Positions 7,936 to 20,319 of a stretch of 49,470 bases of DNA are shown in pieces. Source of the DNA: Gammaproteobacteria bacterium (GTDB lineage: Bacteria > Pseudomonadota > Gammaproteobacteria > JAJDYQ01); contig JAPYNQ010000078.1 of the NCBI GenBank assembly GCA_028289815.1, positions 1 through 49,470 of the forward strand. The letters are read 5' to 3'. The notes beneath the pieces were generated by a model. It searched no databases, had not been told where the DNA came from, and worked only from the letters and a program-made list of their open reading frames with translations. The position numbers were made by a program, and so were the translations under genes. The first letter of the stretch is position 1. Each line of letters begins with the position of its first letter.

Positions 7936-10752
7936 ATGAATTACAAGGCAACATTGAATCTACCAAAGACGGCCTTCCCGATGAAGGCCAACCTGGCGCA
8001 ACGTGAACAGGAGATACTTAGTTTTTGGGATCGAATCAGGCTCTATTCAAGGATGAGAGAACAAGGCAAAAACAAGCCAAAATACATTTTGCATGATGGC
8101 CCCCCTTATGCAAATGGAGATATCCATATCGGACATGCTGTTAATAAGGTGTTAAAAGATATTATTGTCAAATCAAAGACGCTGAGCGGCTTTGATGCCC
8201 CTTATGTACCAGGTTGGGATTGCCATGGTCTACCGATTGAACATCAGGTTGAAAAGAGAAAAGGTCGCCCAGGTCAGAAAATCAGCGCACGTAAATTTCG
8301 TCATGCCTGTCGCGAGTATGCCAGTCAACAAATTGATAAACAGCGACAGGATTTTATACGTCTGGGTATAACCGGTGATTGGCAAAAACCCTATCTCACC
8401 ATGAACTATAATTTTGAGGCAAATATCCTTCGCGCTGTCGGTAAGTTGGTTGCAAACGGACACTTGCATAGAGGCCATAAGCCGGTTTACTGGTGTACCG
8501 ACTGTCGTTCCGCCCTGGCCGAAGCCGAAGTGGAATACCAGGACAAGACATCTCCCGCGATTGACGTGCGTTTTCATGTAAATGATGTGGCTGCATTCGA
8601 GTCTGCAACAGGTATCGAAACAGCGGGCATGACAACCAGTATTTCAATCTGGACCACGACGCCGTGGACATTGCCAGCCAATCAGGCAGTGTGCCTCCAT
8701 CCTGACCTGGAGTATTCTGTAAGCAGGGTGAATATTGATGGTGTAGAAGAAATTATTATACTTTCAGATACATTGCGAGAAGCCTGTTTGCAGCGTTATG
8801 ACGCTGAGGATATAGAAGTACTGTCTAAGGTGACGGGTAGCAGGCTGGAAGGCTTAATATTGCAGCATCCGTTTTATGATCGCCGAGTACCGGTAATACT
8901 TGGTGATCATGTTATCACCGATGTTGGTACCGGTGCAGTCCATACGGCCCCGGGACATGGGGCCGATGATTTTAATGTCGGACAAAAATATAGCCTGCCA
9001 ATCAATAATCCAGTTGGTAGTAACGGTTGTTTTATTGAAGGCACTGAGCTGTTTGCGGGCCAGTTTGTCATGAAGGCCAATGATGCGATAATCAATGTGC
9101 TGAATGAGCGTGGCAGATTATTGCATGCTGCCAGCTTGTCTCATTCGTATCCGCATTGCTGGCGCCATAAGACCCCAATTATTTTTCGTGCAACGCCTCA
9201 GTGGTTCATCAGCCTGGACAAGAGTGGCCTGCGTGAGAATGTATTACAGGCCATTGATAATGTGAATTGGATTCCTGACTGGGGGCAGGTACGTATTCAT
9301 GGCATGATTGAGAATCGTCCGGACTGGTGCATCTCTCGCCAGCGTACATGGGGAGTGCCTATCCCTATTTTTACTCACAGGGACAGCGGGGAACCGCATC
9401 CGGACTCTATTAAACTGATTGAACAGATTGCCAAAAGAGTTGAAAAGAGCGGTATTGATGTCTGGCATGATCTTGAAAAAGAGGATTTTATAGGTAAAAA
9501 TGTCAACCAATATATTAAGTTAACCGATACGCTTGATGTCTGGTTTGATTCCGGTTCCACGCATTACAGCGTATTGAAGCATCATGATGATTTACGCTAC
9601 CCGGCTGATCTTTACCTAGAAGGTTCAGATCAGCACCGCGGATGGTTCCAGTCTTCTCTACTGACAGCGATTGGCATGAATGGTATACCGCCTTATAGAA
9701 ATGTACTGACACATGGTTTTACTGTTGATAAAGATGGCAGGAAGATGTCCAAGTCTCTTGGTAATGTGATACAACCGCAGAAAGTAGTGGGGCAGCTAGG
9801 TGCTGACATTCTGCGGTTATGGGTGGCGGCTACCGACTATCGCAATGAGATGCATGTTTCAGATGAAATTCTCAAGCGTATATCGGACTCTTATCGTCGT
9901 ATACGGAATACTGTCCGCTACCTGCTGGCCAATCTGGAGGGTTTTGAACCTGCTAAGCATCGTGTTGATATGGCAGATATGCTATCGCTGGATCGCTGGA
10001 TGATTAAGCGTACCGATCAATTACAGCAGGAGCTGGTGCAGGCCTATGATGATTTTAATTTTCACCTGATCTACCAAAAGGTACATAACTTCTGCGCTGC
10101 GGATATGGGTTCATTCTATTTGGATATCCTGAAAGATCGAATCTATACCATGCGTGTTGATTCTCTGGCCCGCCGTTCTGCGCAAACCGCCATGTTTGAT
10201 ATTGCTGAGGCCCTAGTACGCTGGCTGGCACCTATTCTGAGTTTCACCGCAGAAGAAATCTGGCAGCATATGCCGGGTGAGCGTAACGAATCAGTCTTTC
10301 TTAATAAATGGTATGACCGATTAGCAGAGCATGATGAATATGCGCTGAACGATGAGTTCTGGGCTACTATAATGTTAGTGCGCGAGGAAATTTCCCGTGA
10401 ACTAGAAAAGGCGCGAAAGGAAAAAATTATAGGCTCATCTCTGGCAGCGGAAGTTGATATTTACTGTAATAGCAAAATTATGAAAGAATTAAGCCGACTT
10501 GGTGACGAATTACGTTTTGTATTCATTACTTCCTATGCGCGTGTATATCCATTGAATGAAAAGCCGGCTTATGCTGTTGTGGCAGAAGGCTGGGATGGTT
10601 TATCTATGGTGGTGAAGGCAACTCAGAACAGTAAATGTGAGCGCTGTTGGCATCATCGTGAAGATGTCGGTTCATATCCTGGCCATAAAACCTTATGTGG
10701 ACGCTGTATCGAAAACATAGACGGTGACGGCGAACTGCGTTTGCATGTCTGA
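7936..10752 (+). CDS. ileS: isoleucyl-tRNA synthetase
   Basis: Class I aminoacyl-tRNA synthetase charging tRNA-Ile, 938 residues. The ATP-binding signatures are H-I-G-H at 64-67 and K-M-S-K-S at about 603-607. The editing domain lies between them. The C-terminus has a zinc-finger-like pair, C-E-R-C near residue 897 and C-G-R-C about 20 residues later, as in bacterial IleS of the Escherichia type. ATG 7936 was chosen because [10 protein letters not shown] matches the family start; GTG 7924 in the same frame is an alternative. Its stop overlaps the lspA start, so ileS and lspA are translationally coupled, as is usual. Intact. Confidence 0.97.
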   Translation: MNYKATLNLPKTAFPMKANLAQREQEILSFWDRIRLYSRMREQGKNKPKYILHDGPPYANGDIHIGHAVNKVLKDIIVKSKTLSGFDAPYVPGWDCHGLPIEHQVEKRKGRPGQKISARKFRHACREYASQQIDKQRQDFIRLGITGDWQKPYLTMNYNFEANILRAVGKLVANGHLHRGHKPVYWCTDCRSALAEAEVEYQDKTSPAIDVRFHVNDVAAFESATGIETAGMTTSISIWTTTPWTLPANQAVCLHPDLEYSVSRVNIDGVEEIIILSDTLREACLQRYDAEDIEVLSKVTGSRLEGLILQHPFYDRRVPVILGDHVITDVGTGAVHTAPGHGADDFNVGQKYSLPINNPVGSNGCFIEGTELFAGQFVMKANDAIINVLNERGRLLHAASLSHSYPHCWRHKTPIIFRATPQWFISLDKSGLRENVLQAIDNVNWIPDWGQVRIHGMIENRPDWCISRQRTWGVPIPIFTHRDSGEPHPDSIKLIEQIAKRVEKSGIDVWHDLEKEDFIGKNVNQYIKLTDTLDVWFDSGSTHYSVLKHHDDLRYPADLYLEGSDQHRGWFQSSLLTAIGMNGIPPYRNVLTHGFTVDKDGRKMSKSLGNVIQPQKVVGQLGADILRLWVAATDYRNEMHVSDEILKRISDSYRRIRNTVRYLLANLEGFEPAKHRVDMADMLSLDRWMIKRTDQLQQELVQAYDDFNFHLIYQKVHNFCAADMGSFYLDILKDRIYTMRVDSLARRSAQTAMFDIAEALVRWLAPILSFTAEEIWQHMPGERNESVFLNKWYDRLAEHDEYALNDEFWATIMLVREEISRELEKARKEKIIGSSLAAEVDIYCNSKIMKELSRLGDELRFVFITSYARVYPLNEKPAYAVVAEGWDGLSMVVKATQNSKCERCWHHREDVGSYPGHKTLCGRCIENIDGDGELRLHV

Positions 10753-11254
10753 AGTTTCCGAAATGCGATTGTTGTATGCCAGGTACTGGTTACTGTTATC
10801 AGTTTTTGTCATCATACTTGATCAGCTGACCAAGCTATGGGCTCAGTCCGTACTCCTCTATCATCAGCCTGTACCTGTTATGCCCATGCTTAATCTGACG
10901 TTGGCATATAATACTGGTGCAGCTTTCAGCTTTCTGAGCGATGCCGGTGGTTGGCAGCGCTGGTTTTTTATCGTACTGACCTTGATCGTCAGCGGGGTGA
11001 TACTGCACTGGATATGGACCCTGCGAGCACAAGAGAGCTTACATGCGGCGGCTTTGGCGCTTATTCTTGGTGGTGCCATTGGTAATCTGATTGATCGCAT
11101 CTGGCTCGGCTACGTTATCGACTTTATTGATGTTTACTATCAACGATATCACTGGCCGATATTTAATATTGCGGACTCGGCTATAACAATCGGCGTGACT
11201 TTATTGATATATAACTTGTTTGTTAATCAGCGTAACAAATCGGATGATGAATGA
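10745..11254 (+). CDS. lspA: prolipoprotein signal peptidase LspA
   Basis: The inner-membrane aspartyl protease cleaves the signal peptide from diacylglyceryl-modified prolipoproteins. The 169-residue protein has four hydrophobic helices and the family signatures [18 protein letters not shown] and F-N-I-A-D-S. The two Asp of N-L-I-D-R and I-A-D-S are the expected catalytic pair. Start at ATG 10745 overlaps the ileS stop by 8 nt; ATG 10763 in the same frame would also give a complete protein. It overlaps fkpB at its end, so the four-gene unit is compact. Confidence 0.95.
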   Translation: MSEVSEMRLLYARYWLLLSVFVIILDQLTKLWAQSVLLYHQPVPVMPMLNLTLAYNTGAAFSFLSDAGGWQRWFFIVLTLIVSGVILHWIWTLRAQESLHAAALALILGGAIGNLIDRIWLGYVIDFIDVYYQRYHWPIFNIADSAITIGVTLLIYNLFVNQRNKSDDE

Positions 11255-11693
11255 AATCGTGCCGGGTTGCCACGTTATTATGCACTTCACCTTGATTTTG
11301 GAAGACGGTACGGTAGCAGAAGACTCGTCTGACAGCGAACCGCTGGCATTTATCATGGGTGATGGTAGTCTGATTGAAGGTCTGGAAGTCGTGCTGTATG
11401 GCTTAAAGGCAGGTGATGAACAAACAGTCACATTAACTCCAGATCAAGCATTTGGTTTTCATGATCCCGAGAATATTCATGTAGTGCCCTTGAGCGATTT
11501 TTCCGTGGGTATGCAGCCGGAAGAAAACCAGATTATTGTTTTTACTACGCCGACCGGTAATGAAGTGGCCGGGACGATCAAGAAAGTCTCAACAGATACG
11601 GCACTGGTTGATTTTAATCATCCGCTCGCTGGTCATAATCTACTATATAAGGTGAGGATACTTGAGGTTACCATAACACAAGATCACTGCTGA
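11247..11693 (+). CDS. fkpB: FKBP-type peptidyl-prolyl isomerase (SlpA/FkpB type)
   Basis: A 148-residue SlyD-like prolyl isomerase. The FKBP part is split by the insert-in-flap chaperone domain, seen as V-G-M-Q-P through [13 protein letters not shown] at about residues 85-130. There is no His-rich metal tail as in SlyD. ATG codons at 11244 and 11247 overlap the lspA end. It follows lspA as in most gammaproteobacteria. ispH, often the next gene, is absent: the following gene is rpiA on the other strand. Confidence 0.9.
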   Translation: MNEIVPGCHVIMHFTLILEDGTVAEDSSDSEPLAFIMGDGSLIEGLEVVLYGLKAGDEQTVTLTPDQAFGFHDPENIHVVPLSDFSVGMQPEENQIIVFTTPTGNEVAGTIKKVSTDTALVDFNHPLAGHNLLYKVRILEVTITQDHC

Positions 11694-11956
11694 AAACCTG
11701 TTGCACGGTACTGCCGATTGTATCGCATAATGCTGAATCCTCATGAATCACATACCATGAAATTTCCTGATTCTCTGTGCTTTGTACCAGAATTACTCTT
11801 TGCGATTTTGCGAGATTCCCTATAGGCAAATAATTGATATCCCTTTCCACAGGAAGAACGCCAAGCATTCAGTATTTAAGTAGGCTGGAGAAAATTTGAG
11901 CGGCATCCTGACTTAAATTGAGTAGAGTCCAATATTTTCGACCCGGCACTTGCCAA

Positions 11957-12640
11957 TTATATAGTAAGCATTTCAGGGCCGGATAGATTTATTTGTGTTA
12001 CTCCGTTTTCTCCACCTGCCAGCAGAACATCGGCCCCGCGTTCGGCAAAGATTCCAACGGTAACGACCCCGGGTATCTGATTAATCTCACGCTCCATTTT
12101 GAGTGGATCAACGATGTCGAGTCCCTGTATATCTAGAATAGTACATCCATTGTCGGTAATAAAGCCTTCACGTAACATCGGTTGACCGCCGTATTTCACA
12201 AGTTTACGTGCCACCATGCTTCTGGCCATCGGGATAGTTTCTATTGGTAATGGAAATTTGCCCAAGCGGTTTACAATCTTTGAATCGTCAGCAATACAGA
12301 CAAATTTTTCACTGGCAGCGGCAACAATTTTTTCCCGAGTGAGCGCACCACCGCCTCCTTTGATGAGATGGAGATTGCTAGTGAGCTCGTCGGCACCATC
12401 GACATAAACCGGTATGCCATTTACCTCATTGAGGTCATATACTTTGATTCCATGGGCCTGCATACGCTTGGTCGATTCAGCTGAGCTGGATACGGCACCA
12501 TCAATCCTGTTTTTCAGGTCTGCCAGCAGCTCTATAAAATAGTTGACGGTTGAGCCTGTACCCACACCAATAATTTCACCTGCCTGAATGTATTCCATAG
12601 CTGCTTCTGCGGCCAGCTTCTTGTGTACCTCCAGCGACAT
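11957..12640 (-). CDS. rpiA: ribose-5-phosphate isomerase A
   Basis: A 227-residue cytosolic enzyme of the non-oxidative pentose phosphate pathway, interconverting ribose 5-phosphate and ribulose 5-phosphate. Family signatures are present: V-G-T-G-S-T-V near residue 26, D-G-A-D-E near 82 and [12 protein letters not shown] near 94-105 with the catalytic Glu. Length is typical. The ATG at 12640 has an AAAGGGG ribosome site close upstream on its strand. It faces ilvA across about 220 bp that should hold both promoters. The 263 bp between it and fkpB hold no convincing gene. Confidence 0.95.
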   Translation of the reverse strand: MSLEVHKKLAAEAAMEYIQAGEIIGVGTGSTVNYFIELLADLKNRIDGAVSSSAESTKRMQAHGIKVYDLNEVNGIPVYVDGADELTSNLHLIKGGGGALTREKIVAAASEKFVCIADDSKIVNRLGKFPLPIETIPMARSMVARKLVKYGGQPMLREGFITDNGCTILDIQGLDIVDPLKMEREINQIPGVVTVGIFAERGADVLLAGGENGVTQINLSGPEMLTI

Positions 12641-12860
12641 GGGATTTTCCCCTTTGTATTCAAAAGCGGTGATGATACTCTGTTTAACAGGTTGTTGAAA
12701 TTCTACTCATATGAGGTGATGTGGAGTTAAAAGTGTTTTCAACATGCCTATTTACTCGGTGTAAAGAGCGCTTTTTCAGCCACTTTTGGCTTGGTATTTG
12801 CCTGAGCGAACTTCAGCCTGTTAACACTTTAATCGAACAGCGATACGCATAAATCTGCAT

Positions 12861-14381
12861 ATGAACCTGGAATCTTTGGTCAATAAAATCCGTCAAGCTC
12901 GTGTCTATGATGTGGCGATAAATACGCCCTTAGAGTATATGGAGCTGATGTCCCGGCGTTTTTCTAATCGGATATATATCAAGCGTGAAGACCAGCAGGG
13001 CATTTTCTCATTTAAGGTTCGTGGTGCCTATAACAAAATATCCGGATTGACCCGGGAAGAGAAAGGTAAGGGAATTATCGGTGCATCAGCGGGCAATCAT
13101 GCGCAGGGTGTTGCTTTATCTGCTAGTCGGCTGGATGTGGATGCCACTATCGTTATGCCGAAAACAACGCCCGATATCAAGGTTGATGCAGTTAAGCGTT
13201 TGGGTGGAAAAGTTATTTTGCATGGTAATACCTATGATGAGGCTTCTGCACATGCCTATGAATTATCTGCGCAGACGGGAGCAGTATATATCCACCCATA
13301 TGATGATGAAGATGTCATTGCCGGGCAAGGTACTATAGCCCATGAAATTCTGGAGCAGATGGATAGCGCACCAGATGCTATATTTATCCCTGTTGGTGGG
13401 GGTGGTTTGATCGCCGGTATGGCTGCCTGGGTGAAATATTATCATCGGGATATCAAGATTATTGGAGTCGAGCCAGATGATGCACCATCCATGTATGAAG
13501 CGTTGCGCGCAGATAAGCGCGTGGTGCTGCCTCAGGTTGGCATATTTGCCGATGGTGTTGCGGTAAGGCAGGCCGGTGAGAACACATTTGAACTTGCACG
13601 TGAGCTGGTGGATGAGATTGTTCTTGCCAGTACAGATGAAATCTGCGCGGCTATTAAGGATATTTATGATGAAAACCGTTCTATTTCCGAACCTGCCGGT
13701 GCTTTGGCGTTGGCAGGACTTAAGAAGTTCATAGAGCGTGAGGCGTTGAGTAATAAGCTATATGTCGTTGTTGATACTGGTGCCAACATTAACTTCGACC
13801 GATTGCGCCATGTTGCTGAACGAGCGGAGGTAGGTGAGCATAAAGAAGGATTGTATGCTGTCACGATTCCGGAGCGGCCAGGAAGTTTCCATGAATTTTG
13901 CCGTCTGATAGGTAATAGAGGCATAACTGAATTTAACTATCGCTATGCCGATAAAGACAGCGCACATGTTTTTGCCGGTATTCAGCTAAGAGAAGGCCTG
14001 CAAGAAAGACAGTACCTGAATGACATGCTGGAGAAAAAAGGTTTTCCGGTGATTGATTTATCTGATGATGAACTGGCCAAGCTGCATATACGTTACATGG
14101 TTGGAGGCCGTTCGCCCGGCATAAAAAATGAGCGCTTATTTCGTTTTGAATTTCCTGAAAGACCCGGAGCTTTATTGCGATTCTTGTCTTTACTTGGTGG
14201 TAAATGGAACATTAGCCTGTTCCACTACCGTAATCATGGTTCAGACTATGGCAGGGTATTGTGTGGATTCCAGGTGCCGGATATAGAGCATCAAGACTTT
14301 CAGAATTTTCTCGATGGACTAGGATATGGATTTGGGGAAGAAACAAAAAATCCAGCTTATCAGCTGTTTCTTGCGAATTAG
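12861..14381 (+). CDS. ilvA: threonine deaminase, biosynthetic
   Basis: A 506-residue PLP enzyme converting threonine to 2-oxobutanoate, the committed step to isoleucine. The catalytic domain has the PLP lysine in F-S-F-K-V-R-G-A-Y-N (K52), the G-N-H-A-Q-G motif and the glycine loop P-V-G-G-G-G-L-I. Two ACT-like regulatory modules follow, at about residues 330-410 and 420-500, each with a P-E-R-P-G start. This marks the isoleucine-inhibited biosynthetic form, not the short catabolic one. Single gene. No clear leader peptide or attenuator is visible upstream. Confidence 0.96.
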   Translation: MNLESLVNKIRQARVYDVAINTPLEYMELMSRRFSNRIYIKREDQQGIFSFKVRGAYNKISGLTREEKGKGIIGASAGNHAQGVALSASRLDVDATIVMPKTTPDIKVDAVKRLGGKVILHGNTYDEASAHAYELSAQTGAVYIHPYDDEDVIAGQGTIAHEILEQMDSAPDAIFIPVGGGGLIAGMAAWVKYYHRDIKIIGVEPDDAPSMYEALRADKRVVLPQVGIFADGVAVRQAGENTFELARELVDEIVLASTDEICAAIKDIYDENRSISEPAGALALAGLKKFIEREALSNKLYVVVDTGANINFDRLRHVAERAEVGEHKEGLYAVTIPERPGSFHEFCRLIGNRGITEFNYRYADKDSAHVFAGIQLREGLQERQYLNDMLEKKGFPVIDLSDDELAKLHIRYMVGGRSPGIKNERLFRFEFPERPGALLRFLSLLGGKWNISLFHYRNHGSDYGRVLCGFQVPDIEHQDFQNFLDGLGYGFGEETKNPAYQLFLAN

Positions 14382-14434
14382 CAGTCTGCTTGTAGTTCTT
14401 TGAATGAGGAAGAAAAGCACGCTTTGATAAGTTC

Positions 14435-14448
14435 GGCAGGAACCTGCC
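14435..14448. terminator. possible hairpin downstream of ilvA
   Basis: GGCAGG and CCTGCC flank a 2-nt loop about 55 bp after the ilvA stop. There is no T-run, so it may be a factor-dependent terminator or a processing hairpin. Confidence 0.25.
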
Positions 14449-14524
14449 CTCAGGCTTTCTTAAGCGGAACCTTGGACAACTTTGGCGAGCGTTGCCAGAC
14501 CAAGGTGCGCCAGGAGCCTGTAAA

Positions 14525-15155
14525 AGATTTTGTGTAACTGCGGTGAGTTAAACCAAGTCTGTCAGCCGATCTTCGAACTCAATCATAAAACGATTCAATG
14601 CCGCTTTCCAATTCCAAATCGGCATCGTCCATTTTTTCGACGCTTCGTGCCTGCCTGCAGCAGGCAGGGATGACTTGTTCAATCACGGCATCCGTGACCT
14701 TGGAGAGCAGGGTGGCCGACGCTCATACATCTCCTTGAAGCTGGCAACAATCAAACGGGTTGGCGTACAGGCAATGAATCTTGTCGTCCATACCGGTCAC
14801 GGTACTGATGCTTTTTGACTAACTGGAACTCAAAAGATCCCTCTCGGTCATGCGGTACATCAATATCAAAGGTGTCCTCTTCGCTCATCAGGGTCCTGCT
14901 GGAATAACTGTTACGAGAATATCGTTGTCTGATAGCTGATGTCTGTCATAGCCCGGGTGATCATCAAGTTCTGCATTCAAAGCCGCTTCTACGGTGATCT
15001 TTTTGAGCGTCCGGGAAAAGTCACTGAGATCTTTCTCGGTTTTAATCGTACTGGCTGCCTTACGCACCAAGGCGGCTACCTCTTGCTTGCTCATTGTGCT
15101 TATCTCCTCTATCTAGGTTAATGTTGATGATAAGCAGTTCACAATGTTATTTACA
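14525..15155 (-). mobile_element. IS256-family element, internally deleted remnant
   Basis: Both ends of a Mutator-type transposase survive on the minus strand with the middle missing. Imperfect ends are visible: TTGTGTAACTGC near 14530-14541 and the inverted match ATTGTGAACTGC near 15134-15145. At about 630 bp the element is roughly half the normal length, so it is dead unless served in trans. The 140 bp between the ilvA stop and this element hold no gene. Confidence 0.65.
14548..15094 (-). pseudogene. IS256-family transposase, broken
   Basis: The N-terminal piece (15094 down to 14888) reads MSKQEVAALVRKAAS and later A-L-N-A-E-L-D-D-H-P-G-Y, the usual start of IS256 transposases. The extreme C-terminus is found near 14548-14645 as K-K-W-T-M-P-I-W-N-W and F-E-D-R-L-T-D-L-V, ending at TAA 14548-14550. 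The DDE catalytic core between them is mostly deleted. A palindrome (CCTGCCTG, CAG loop, CAGGCAGG) at 14650-14668 interrupts the C-terminal part. A GGAGATAAG ribosome site precedes the start. Non-functional. Confidence 0.7.
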
Positions 15156-15271
15156 GTCTCAGGCGCCAGAGGCAGCAGGAACCTCAGCTTATAGTTAATG
15201 TAAAAGTTTCGGCCACCACGTAGTGTCATTATCGTGTCAGCAGTAGGTTTCCTTGGGATTTTGGGTTTTCT

Positions 15272-15303
15272 TAAGTAAAAAAGGCCTGCATATGCAGGCC
15301 TTT
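15272..15303 (-). terminator. rho-independent terminator of the histone-like gene
   Basis: On the minus strand a perfect palindrome (arms AAAGGCCTGCA and its complement, 15280-15303) is followed by a run of six T. It lies 7 bp beyond the stop of the gene at 15310-15687 and is the clearest intrinsic terminator in the window. Confidence 0.85.
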
Positions 15304-15309
15304 AATAAC

Positions 15310-15687
15310 TTACCTTCTGGCTTTTTTCTTGGCAATTTTTCTTGCGGAAGTTTTCTTCTTGGCAGTTTTTCTTGCGGAAGTTTTCTTCTTGGCAGTTTTT
15401 CTTGTGGAAGTTTTCTTCTTGGCAGTTTTTCTTGCGGAAGTTTTCTTCTTGGCAGTTTTTCTTGCGGAAGTTTTCTTCTTGGCAGTTTTTCTTGCGGAAG
15501 TTTTCTTCTTGACAGTTTTTCTTGCGGAAGTTTTCTTCTTGGCGGTTTTTCTTGCGGAAGTTTTCTTCTTGGCGGTTATTTTCTTTTTCCTTTTTAGGGC
15601 AAATTTTTCTTTCATTGCCACTTTTTTTCTTCCTGGAGTTTCGCGCTTTGCGCTAACTTTTTTCCTGCGTGATGTTTTTTTTACCAT
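15310..15687 (-). CDS. Lys/Ala-rich histone H1-like DNA-binding protein
   Basis: A 125-residue, extremely basic protein, made mostly of about eight copies of a decapeptide K-K-K-T-S-A-R-K-T-A after a 45-residue basic lead. Such repeats resemble the tails of eukaryotic histone H1, bacterial Hc1/Hc2 and AlgP-type proteins, which bind and compact DNA without sequence specificity. ATG 15687 was chosen because the upstream extension to 15732 has a non-basic composition. The gene has its own terminator and stands alone between an IS remnant and argB. The opposite frame is also open for 129 codons, but only because of the repeat. Role in nucleoid compaction is inference. Confidence 0.8.
   Translation of the reverse strand: MVKKTSRRKKVSAKRETPGRKKVAMKEKFALKRKKKITAKKKTSARKTAKKKTSARKTVKKKTSARKTAKKKTSARKTAKKKTSARKTAKKKTSTRKTAKKKTSARKTAKKKTSARKIAKKKARR
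15331..15570. repeat. 30-bp tandem repeat array inside the histone-like gene
   Basis: Eight full copies of a 30-bp unit that begins GGCAGTTTTTCTTGCGGAAG on the plus strand, with only a few substitutions, followed by a partial copy. The unit is ten codons, so copy-number change would keep the reading frame and only alter the number of decapeptides. Confidence 0.95.
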
Positions 15688-15942
15688 AATTAGCTCCAAT
15701 AAGGTAAGATTCCAATGATGATTATATAGCACAAAAAATAAAATGCCACTTTTATTGGAGATAAATCATTGAAAATGAATGACCATCAAAATCAGAGAAC
15801 TAAATTGATGGAAATGACCATCTTCATGATTTATAAAACACCACTATAAACCTGATAAAACGAGTTGTATATGTCGTCATGTCAGGGAGATTCCAATTAA
15901 CTCGAAACCTCTTTAGAGACTTTCCCGATGGTGCGTGGATAT

Positions 15943-17726
<1,784 letters not shown>

Positions 17727-17771
17727 GACATACCTTGATTGCTTATGATTCTGCAATTGAAAGTAATAATT

Positions 17772-18992
17772 TTAAGCTATAATCTGACGAGAAGTATCTG
17801 CCCGGTATCGGTCACCGATAAGGGCTATAAGCTGGCGAGCAATTTTGGTTTTGCTGGCAAGCGGTAGTGTTTTCTGGCCATTACTCCAGTAAACATCAAC
17901 TGCATTTTCGTCAACCTCGAACCCACGGTCAGGCAGACCTACAATATTTGCGGCAATCATATCCATGTTTTTTCTTTGCATCTTGTCCCGCGCATAAACA
18001 TCCATATTCTCTGTTTCGGCTGCAAATCCCACAGTAAATGGTTTATCCTGTAGTTGGCCGACCTCCTGCATAATATCAATGCTGGGTGAAAGCTCAATAG
18101 ACAAGTTATCACAAGTTTTCTTTATCTTCCCTTCATAGGGGGCTGTTGGAACATAGTCAGCAACAGCAGCAGAACCGATTAATATATGGTGGCTCGAGAT
18201 TTGATTCAGGACAGCCTGTCTCATTTGTTTGGCTGTTTCAACATCTATGCGTGATACTCCACTGGGAGTATCAAGATTGACCGGTCCGCAGATCAGTGTA
18301 ACTTCGGCACCGGCCTCTCGAGCCGCATTGGCTAACGCAAAGCCCATTTTCCCTGAACTTCTGTTACCGATATATCTGATAGTATCAATGGCCTCGCGTG
18401 TACCTCCGGCGGTAATGATGATCTTCAGACCGGCAAGGGTATGCCGAGCAAAACTGTTGTCGATGATGCTAGCCAGCTCATCGGATTCCAGCATACGGCC
18501 GGGCCCAATATCTCCACACGCCTGATTGCCCGATGCAGGGCCCATAATCGTGATGCCGGATTGACCGAGATGGCTGATGTTAAGTTGAGTCTGACGGTTT
18601 ATCCACATCCGCTGATTCATAGCGGGTGCCACCATAATGGGTGCATCGGTGGTCAGGCACAATGTACTTAGTAAATCATCGGCCATGCCATGTGCCAGTC
18701 GGGCAAGAAAATTGGCCGATGCCGGTGCAACAACAACGGTATCCGCCCAGCGAGCGAGCTCAATATGCCCCATTCCGGCCTCGGCCTGCTCATCAAGAAT
18801 CGTCGTATGGACCGGATTGCCGGACAGTGCCTGCAAGGTCATGGGAGTGATAAAGGCTTGCGCCCCCTGAGTCATGACAACCCGGGTGCGGGTACCGGAT
18901 TTTACCAACAGGCGTACCAATTCGGCTGCCTTGTAGGCAGCGATGCTGCCGGTTATGCCCAAAATGATCTGTTTGCCCGTCAAAAAGCCCAT
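17772..18992 (-). CDS. coaBC: CoaBC, phosphopantothenoylcysteine synthetase/decarboxylase
   Basis: A 406-residue bifunctional enzyme of coenzyme A synthesis. The N-terminal flavoprotein (CoaC, about residues 1-185) shows G-S-I-A-A-Y-K, A-P-A-S-A-N-F and P-A-M-N-Q-R-M-W. The C-terminal CoaB part shows I-T-A-G-G-T-R-E-A-I-D and R-Y-I-G-N-R-S-S-G-K-M-G, then A-A-V-A-D-Y. It begins an apparent operon with the sensor-domain gene and argB, and is divergent from radC with 82 bp between, the usual arrangement. dut, normally next, is absent. Confidence 0.96.
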   Translation of the reverse strand: MGFLTGKQIILGITGSIAAYKAAELVRLLVKSGTRTRVVMTQGAQAFITPMTLQALSGNPVHTTILDEQAEAGMGHIELARWADTVVVAPASANFLARLAHGMADDLLSTLCLTTDAPIMVAPAMNQRMWINRQTQLNISHLGQSGITIMGPASGNQACGDIGPGRMLESDELASIIDNSFARHTLAGLKIIITAGGTREAIDTIRYIGNRSSGKMGFALANAAREAGAEVTLICGPVNLDTPSGVSRIDVETAKQMRQAVLNQISSHHILIGSAAVADYVPTAPYEGKIKKTCDNLSIELSPSIDIMQEVGQLQDKPFTVGFAAETENMDVYARDKMQRKNMDMIAANIVGLPDRGFEVDENAVDVYWSNGQKTLPLASKTKIARQLIALIGDRYRADTSRQIIA

Positions 18993-19074
18993 ATTTATAC
19001 TCTATATTTATTCAGGTGCAATCCGTTAAACATTTCCATTATGCTATTCGTTTAACCTGTAGAAATGAAGTCTT

Positions 19075-19749
19075 ATGAGCATCAAGCAATGGCCGGTTAC
19101 TGAACAGCCTAGAGAAAAACTTATCAATCAAGGGGCGCATTCGCTGTCTGATGCCGAACTGCTGGCGATCTTTCTGCGTACCGGGGTCAAAGGGAAGAGT
19201 GCGGTTGATTTAGGTCGGGACATGGTTCGGCATTTTGGTGACATACGCGGCGTGATGCGCGCTAATATCAGCGAACTTTGTGTCATACCGGGACTGGGAG
19301 AGACAAAGTATGTCCAGCTACAGGCAGCACTGGAAATGGGGCGGCGTTATCTGGCGGTGGAAATTCAACGAGGTGACATACTGGACAGCCCACAGGCTAC
19401 ACGCGAATATCTATGCCTTAAGCTGGGCCATTTATCCTATGAAGTGTTTGCCTGTCTCTTCCTGGATAATCAGCATCAGATTATCCGATTTGAGGAAATG
19501 TTCAGAGGGACGATTGATGGTGCAAATGTGTACCCAAGAGACATTGTAAAGCGGGTACTGGAACTGAATGCCAAGGCCGTGATTTTTGCCCATAATCATC
19601 CTTCCGGTATTGCTGAGCCAAGCCAAGCTGATCGAGCCCTGACGGAGCGATTACAGCGTGCTCTGGATTTATTGGAAATTCGCGTCCTAGATCATTTTAT
19701 TATTGGCGATGGTCAGCCGGTATCTTTTGCAGAGCTTGGGCTGTTATAG
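19075..19749 (+). CDS. radC: RadC family JAB/MPN-domain protein
   Basis: A 224-residue protein with an N-terminal helix-hairpin-helix region (I-P-G-L-G near residue 72) and a C-terminal JAMM metal site, H-N-H-P-S-G followed by S-x2-A-D at about 173-186. RadC-type proteins have long been linked to DNA repair, but the biochemical role is unsettled. Position divergent to coaBC is the standard one. Length is normal and all metal ligands are present. Its end overlaps by a few bases the open frame of the decayed fixH. Confidence 0.93.
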   Translation: MSIKQWPVTEQPREKLINQGAHSLSDAELLAIFLRTGVKGKSAVDLGRDMVRHFGDIRGVMRANISELCVIPGLGETKYVQLQAALEMGRRYLAVEIQRGDILDSPQATREYLCLKLGHLSYEVFACLFLDNQHQIIRFEEMFRGTIDGANVYPRDIVKRVLELNAKAVIFAHNHPSGIAEPSQADRALTERLQRALDLLEIRVLDHFIIGDGQPVSFAELGLL

Positions 19750-20310
19750 CCGGGAAATTCCGAGGCCCAGCTCACCCCGTCGAGTGCCCTGTCTATAACC
19801 GGGGTTGTAGATATGCTGTTGTTGCTTGAGGTATTTGTAAGCGTCCATGAATTCGCCGTTCGAGAGGCGTAGCTCCCAAGGACCGGCGGGCAGCCGATTT
19901 GCCAGTGGTGCATAGTAAAGACCCTGGGGTGCATAGTAAAGACCCTGGCGGCTGCAGGTGAGCAGCAGATTAACGTCCGTACCTCCACGAGTTGCATGCA
20001 TGATGTCAATGGATAGTGCTATGGGTAAATTCGTGCCCGTTGCGGAAGCCAGTGTTGAGGTAATAGACGGGATATCCCGATCATAATAATATAATACTGC
20101 GATAACCCATTTCGCGGGCTTGCCTGTCTCTGCTGAGTTCCATACTGATGGCGTTACCACGCTTGTAGTAATCATCATTGACCAGTCCCAAGTCTATGTT
20201 CAACGAAAACACCAGCAGGGACAGGCCACCAATTACAGCAGGAGGCCGGAAAAAAATAAGCAACCATACAAATGAATGCTGTTACCAGGGTCTTTGCTTT
20301 ATGTTCTGCG
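19744..20310 (-). pseudogene. fixH: fixH-like cbb3 oxidase assembly gene, broken
   Basis: The N-terminal part (minus strand, 20263 to about 20081) reads A-V-I-G-G, then V-N-D-D-Y-Y-K-R-G, then L-S-R-D-R-Q-A-R-E-M-G-Y, the FixH signature of a single helix followed by a D-D-Y-Y-K motif. The rest continues in another frame (20178 to 19744) with L-P-A-G-P-W-E-L-R-L-S. A TAA near the start and the frameshift near 20100 destroy the gene. A perfect 21-bp tandem duplication at 19907-19948 adds a second Q-G-L-Y-Y-A-P. It follows ccoG, as in intact fixGH clusters. Confidence 0.8.
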
Positions 20311-20319
20311 GGCTATCCA

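Noticed and set aside
11668-11868. Minus-strand 66-codon frame after fkpB
   Set aside because: It overlaps the fkpB end, has no ribosome site and no family I recognise; too weak to list as a gene.
15331-15570. Regular 30-bp repeats that could be taken for a CRISPR array
   Set aside because: The copies are directly adjacent with no spacers, and the unit is a ten-codon piece of a basic protein.
15253-15718. Long plus-strand open frames opposite the histone-like gene
   Set aside because: They arise only because the 30-bp repeat is free of stops in several frames; the minus-strand gene has the terminator and the meaningful protein.
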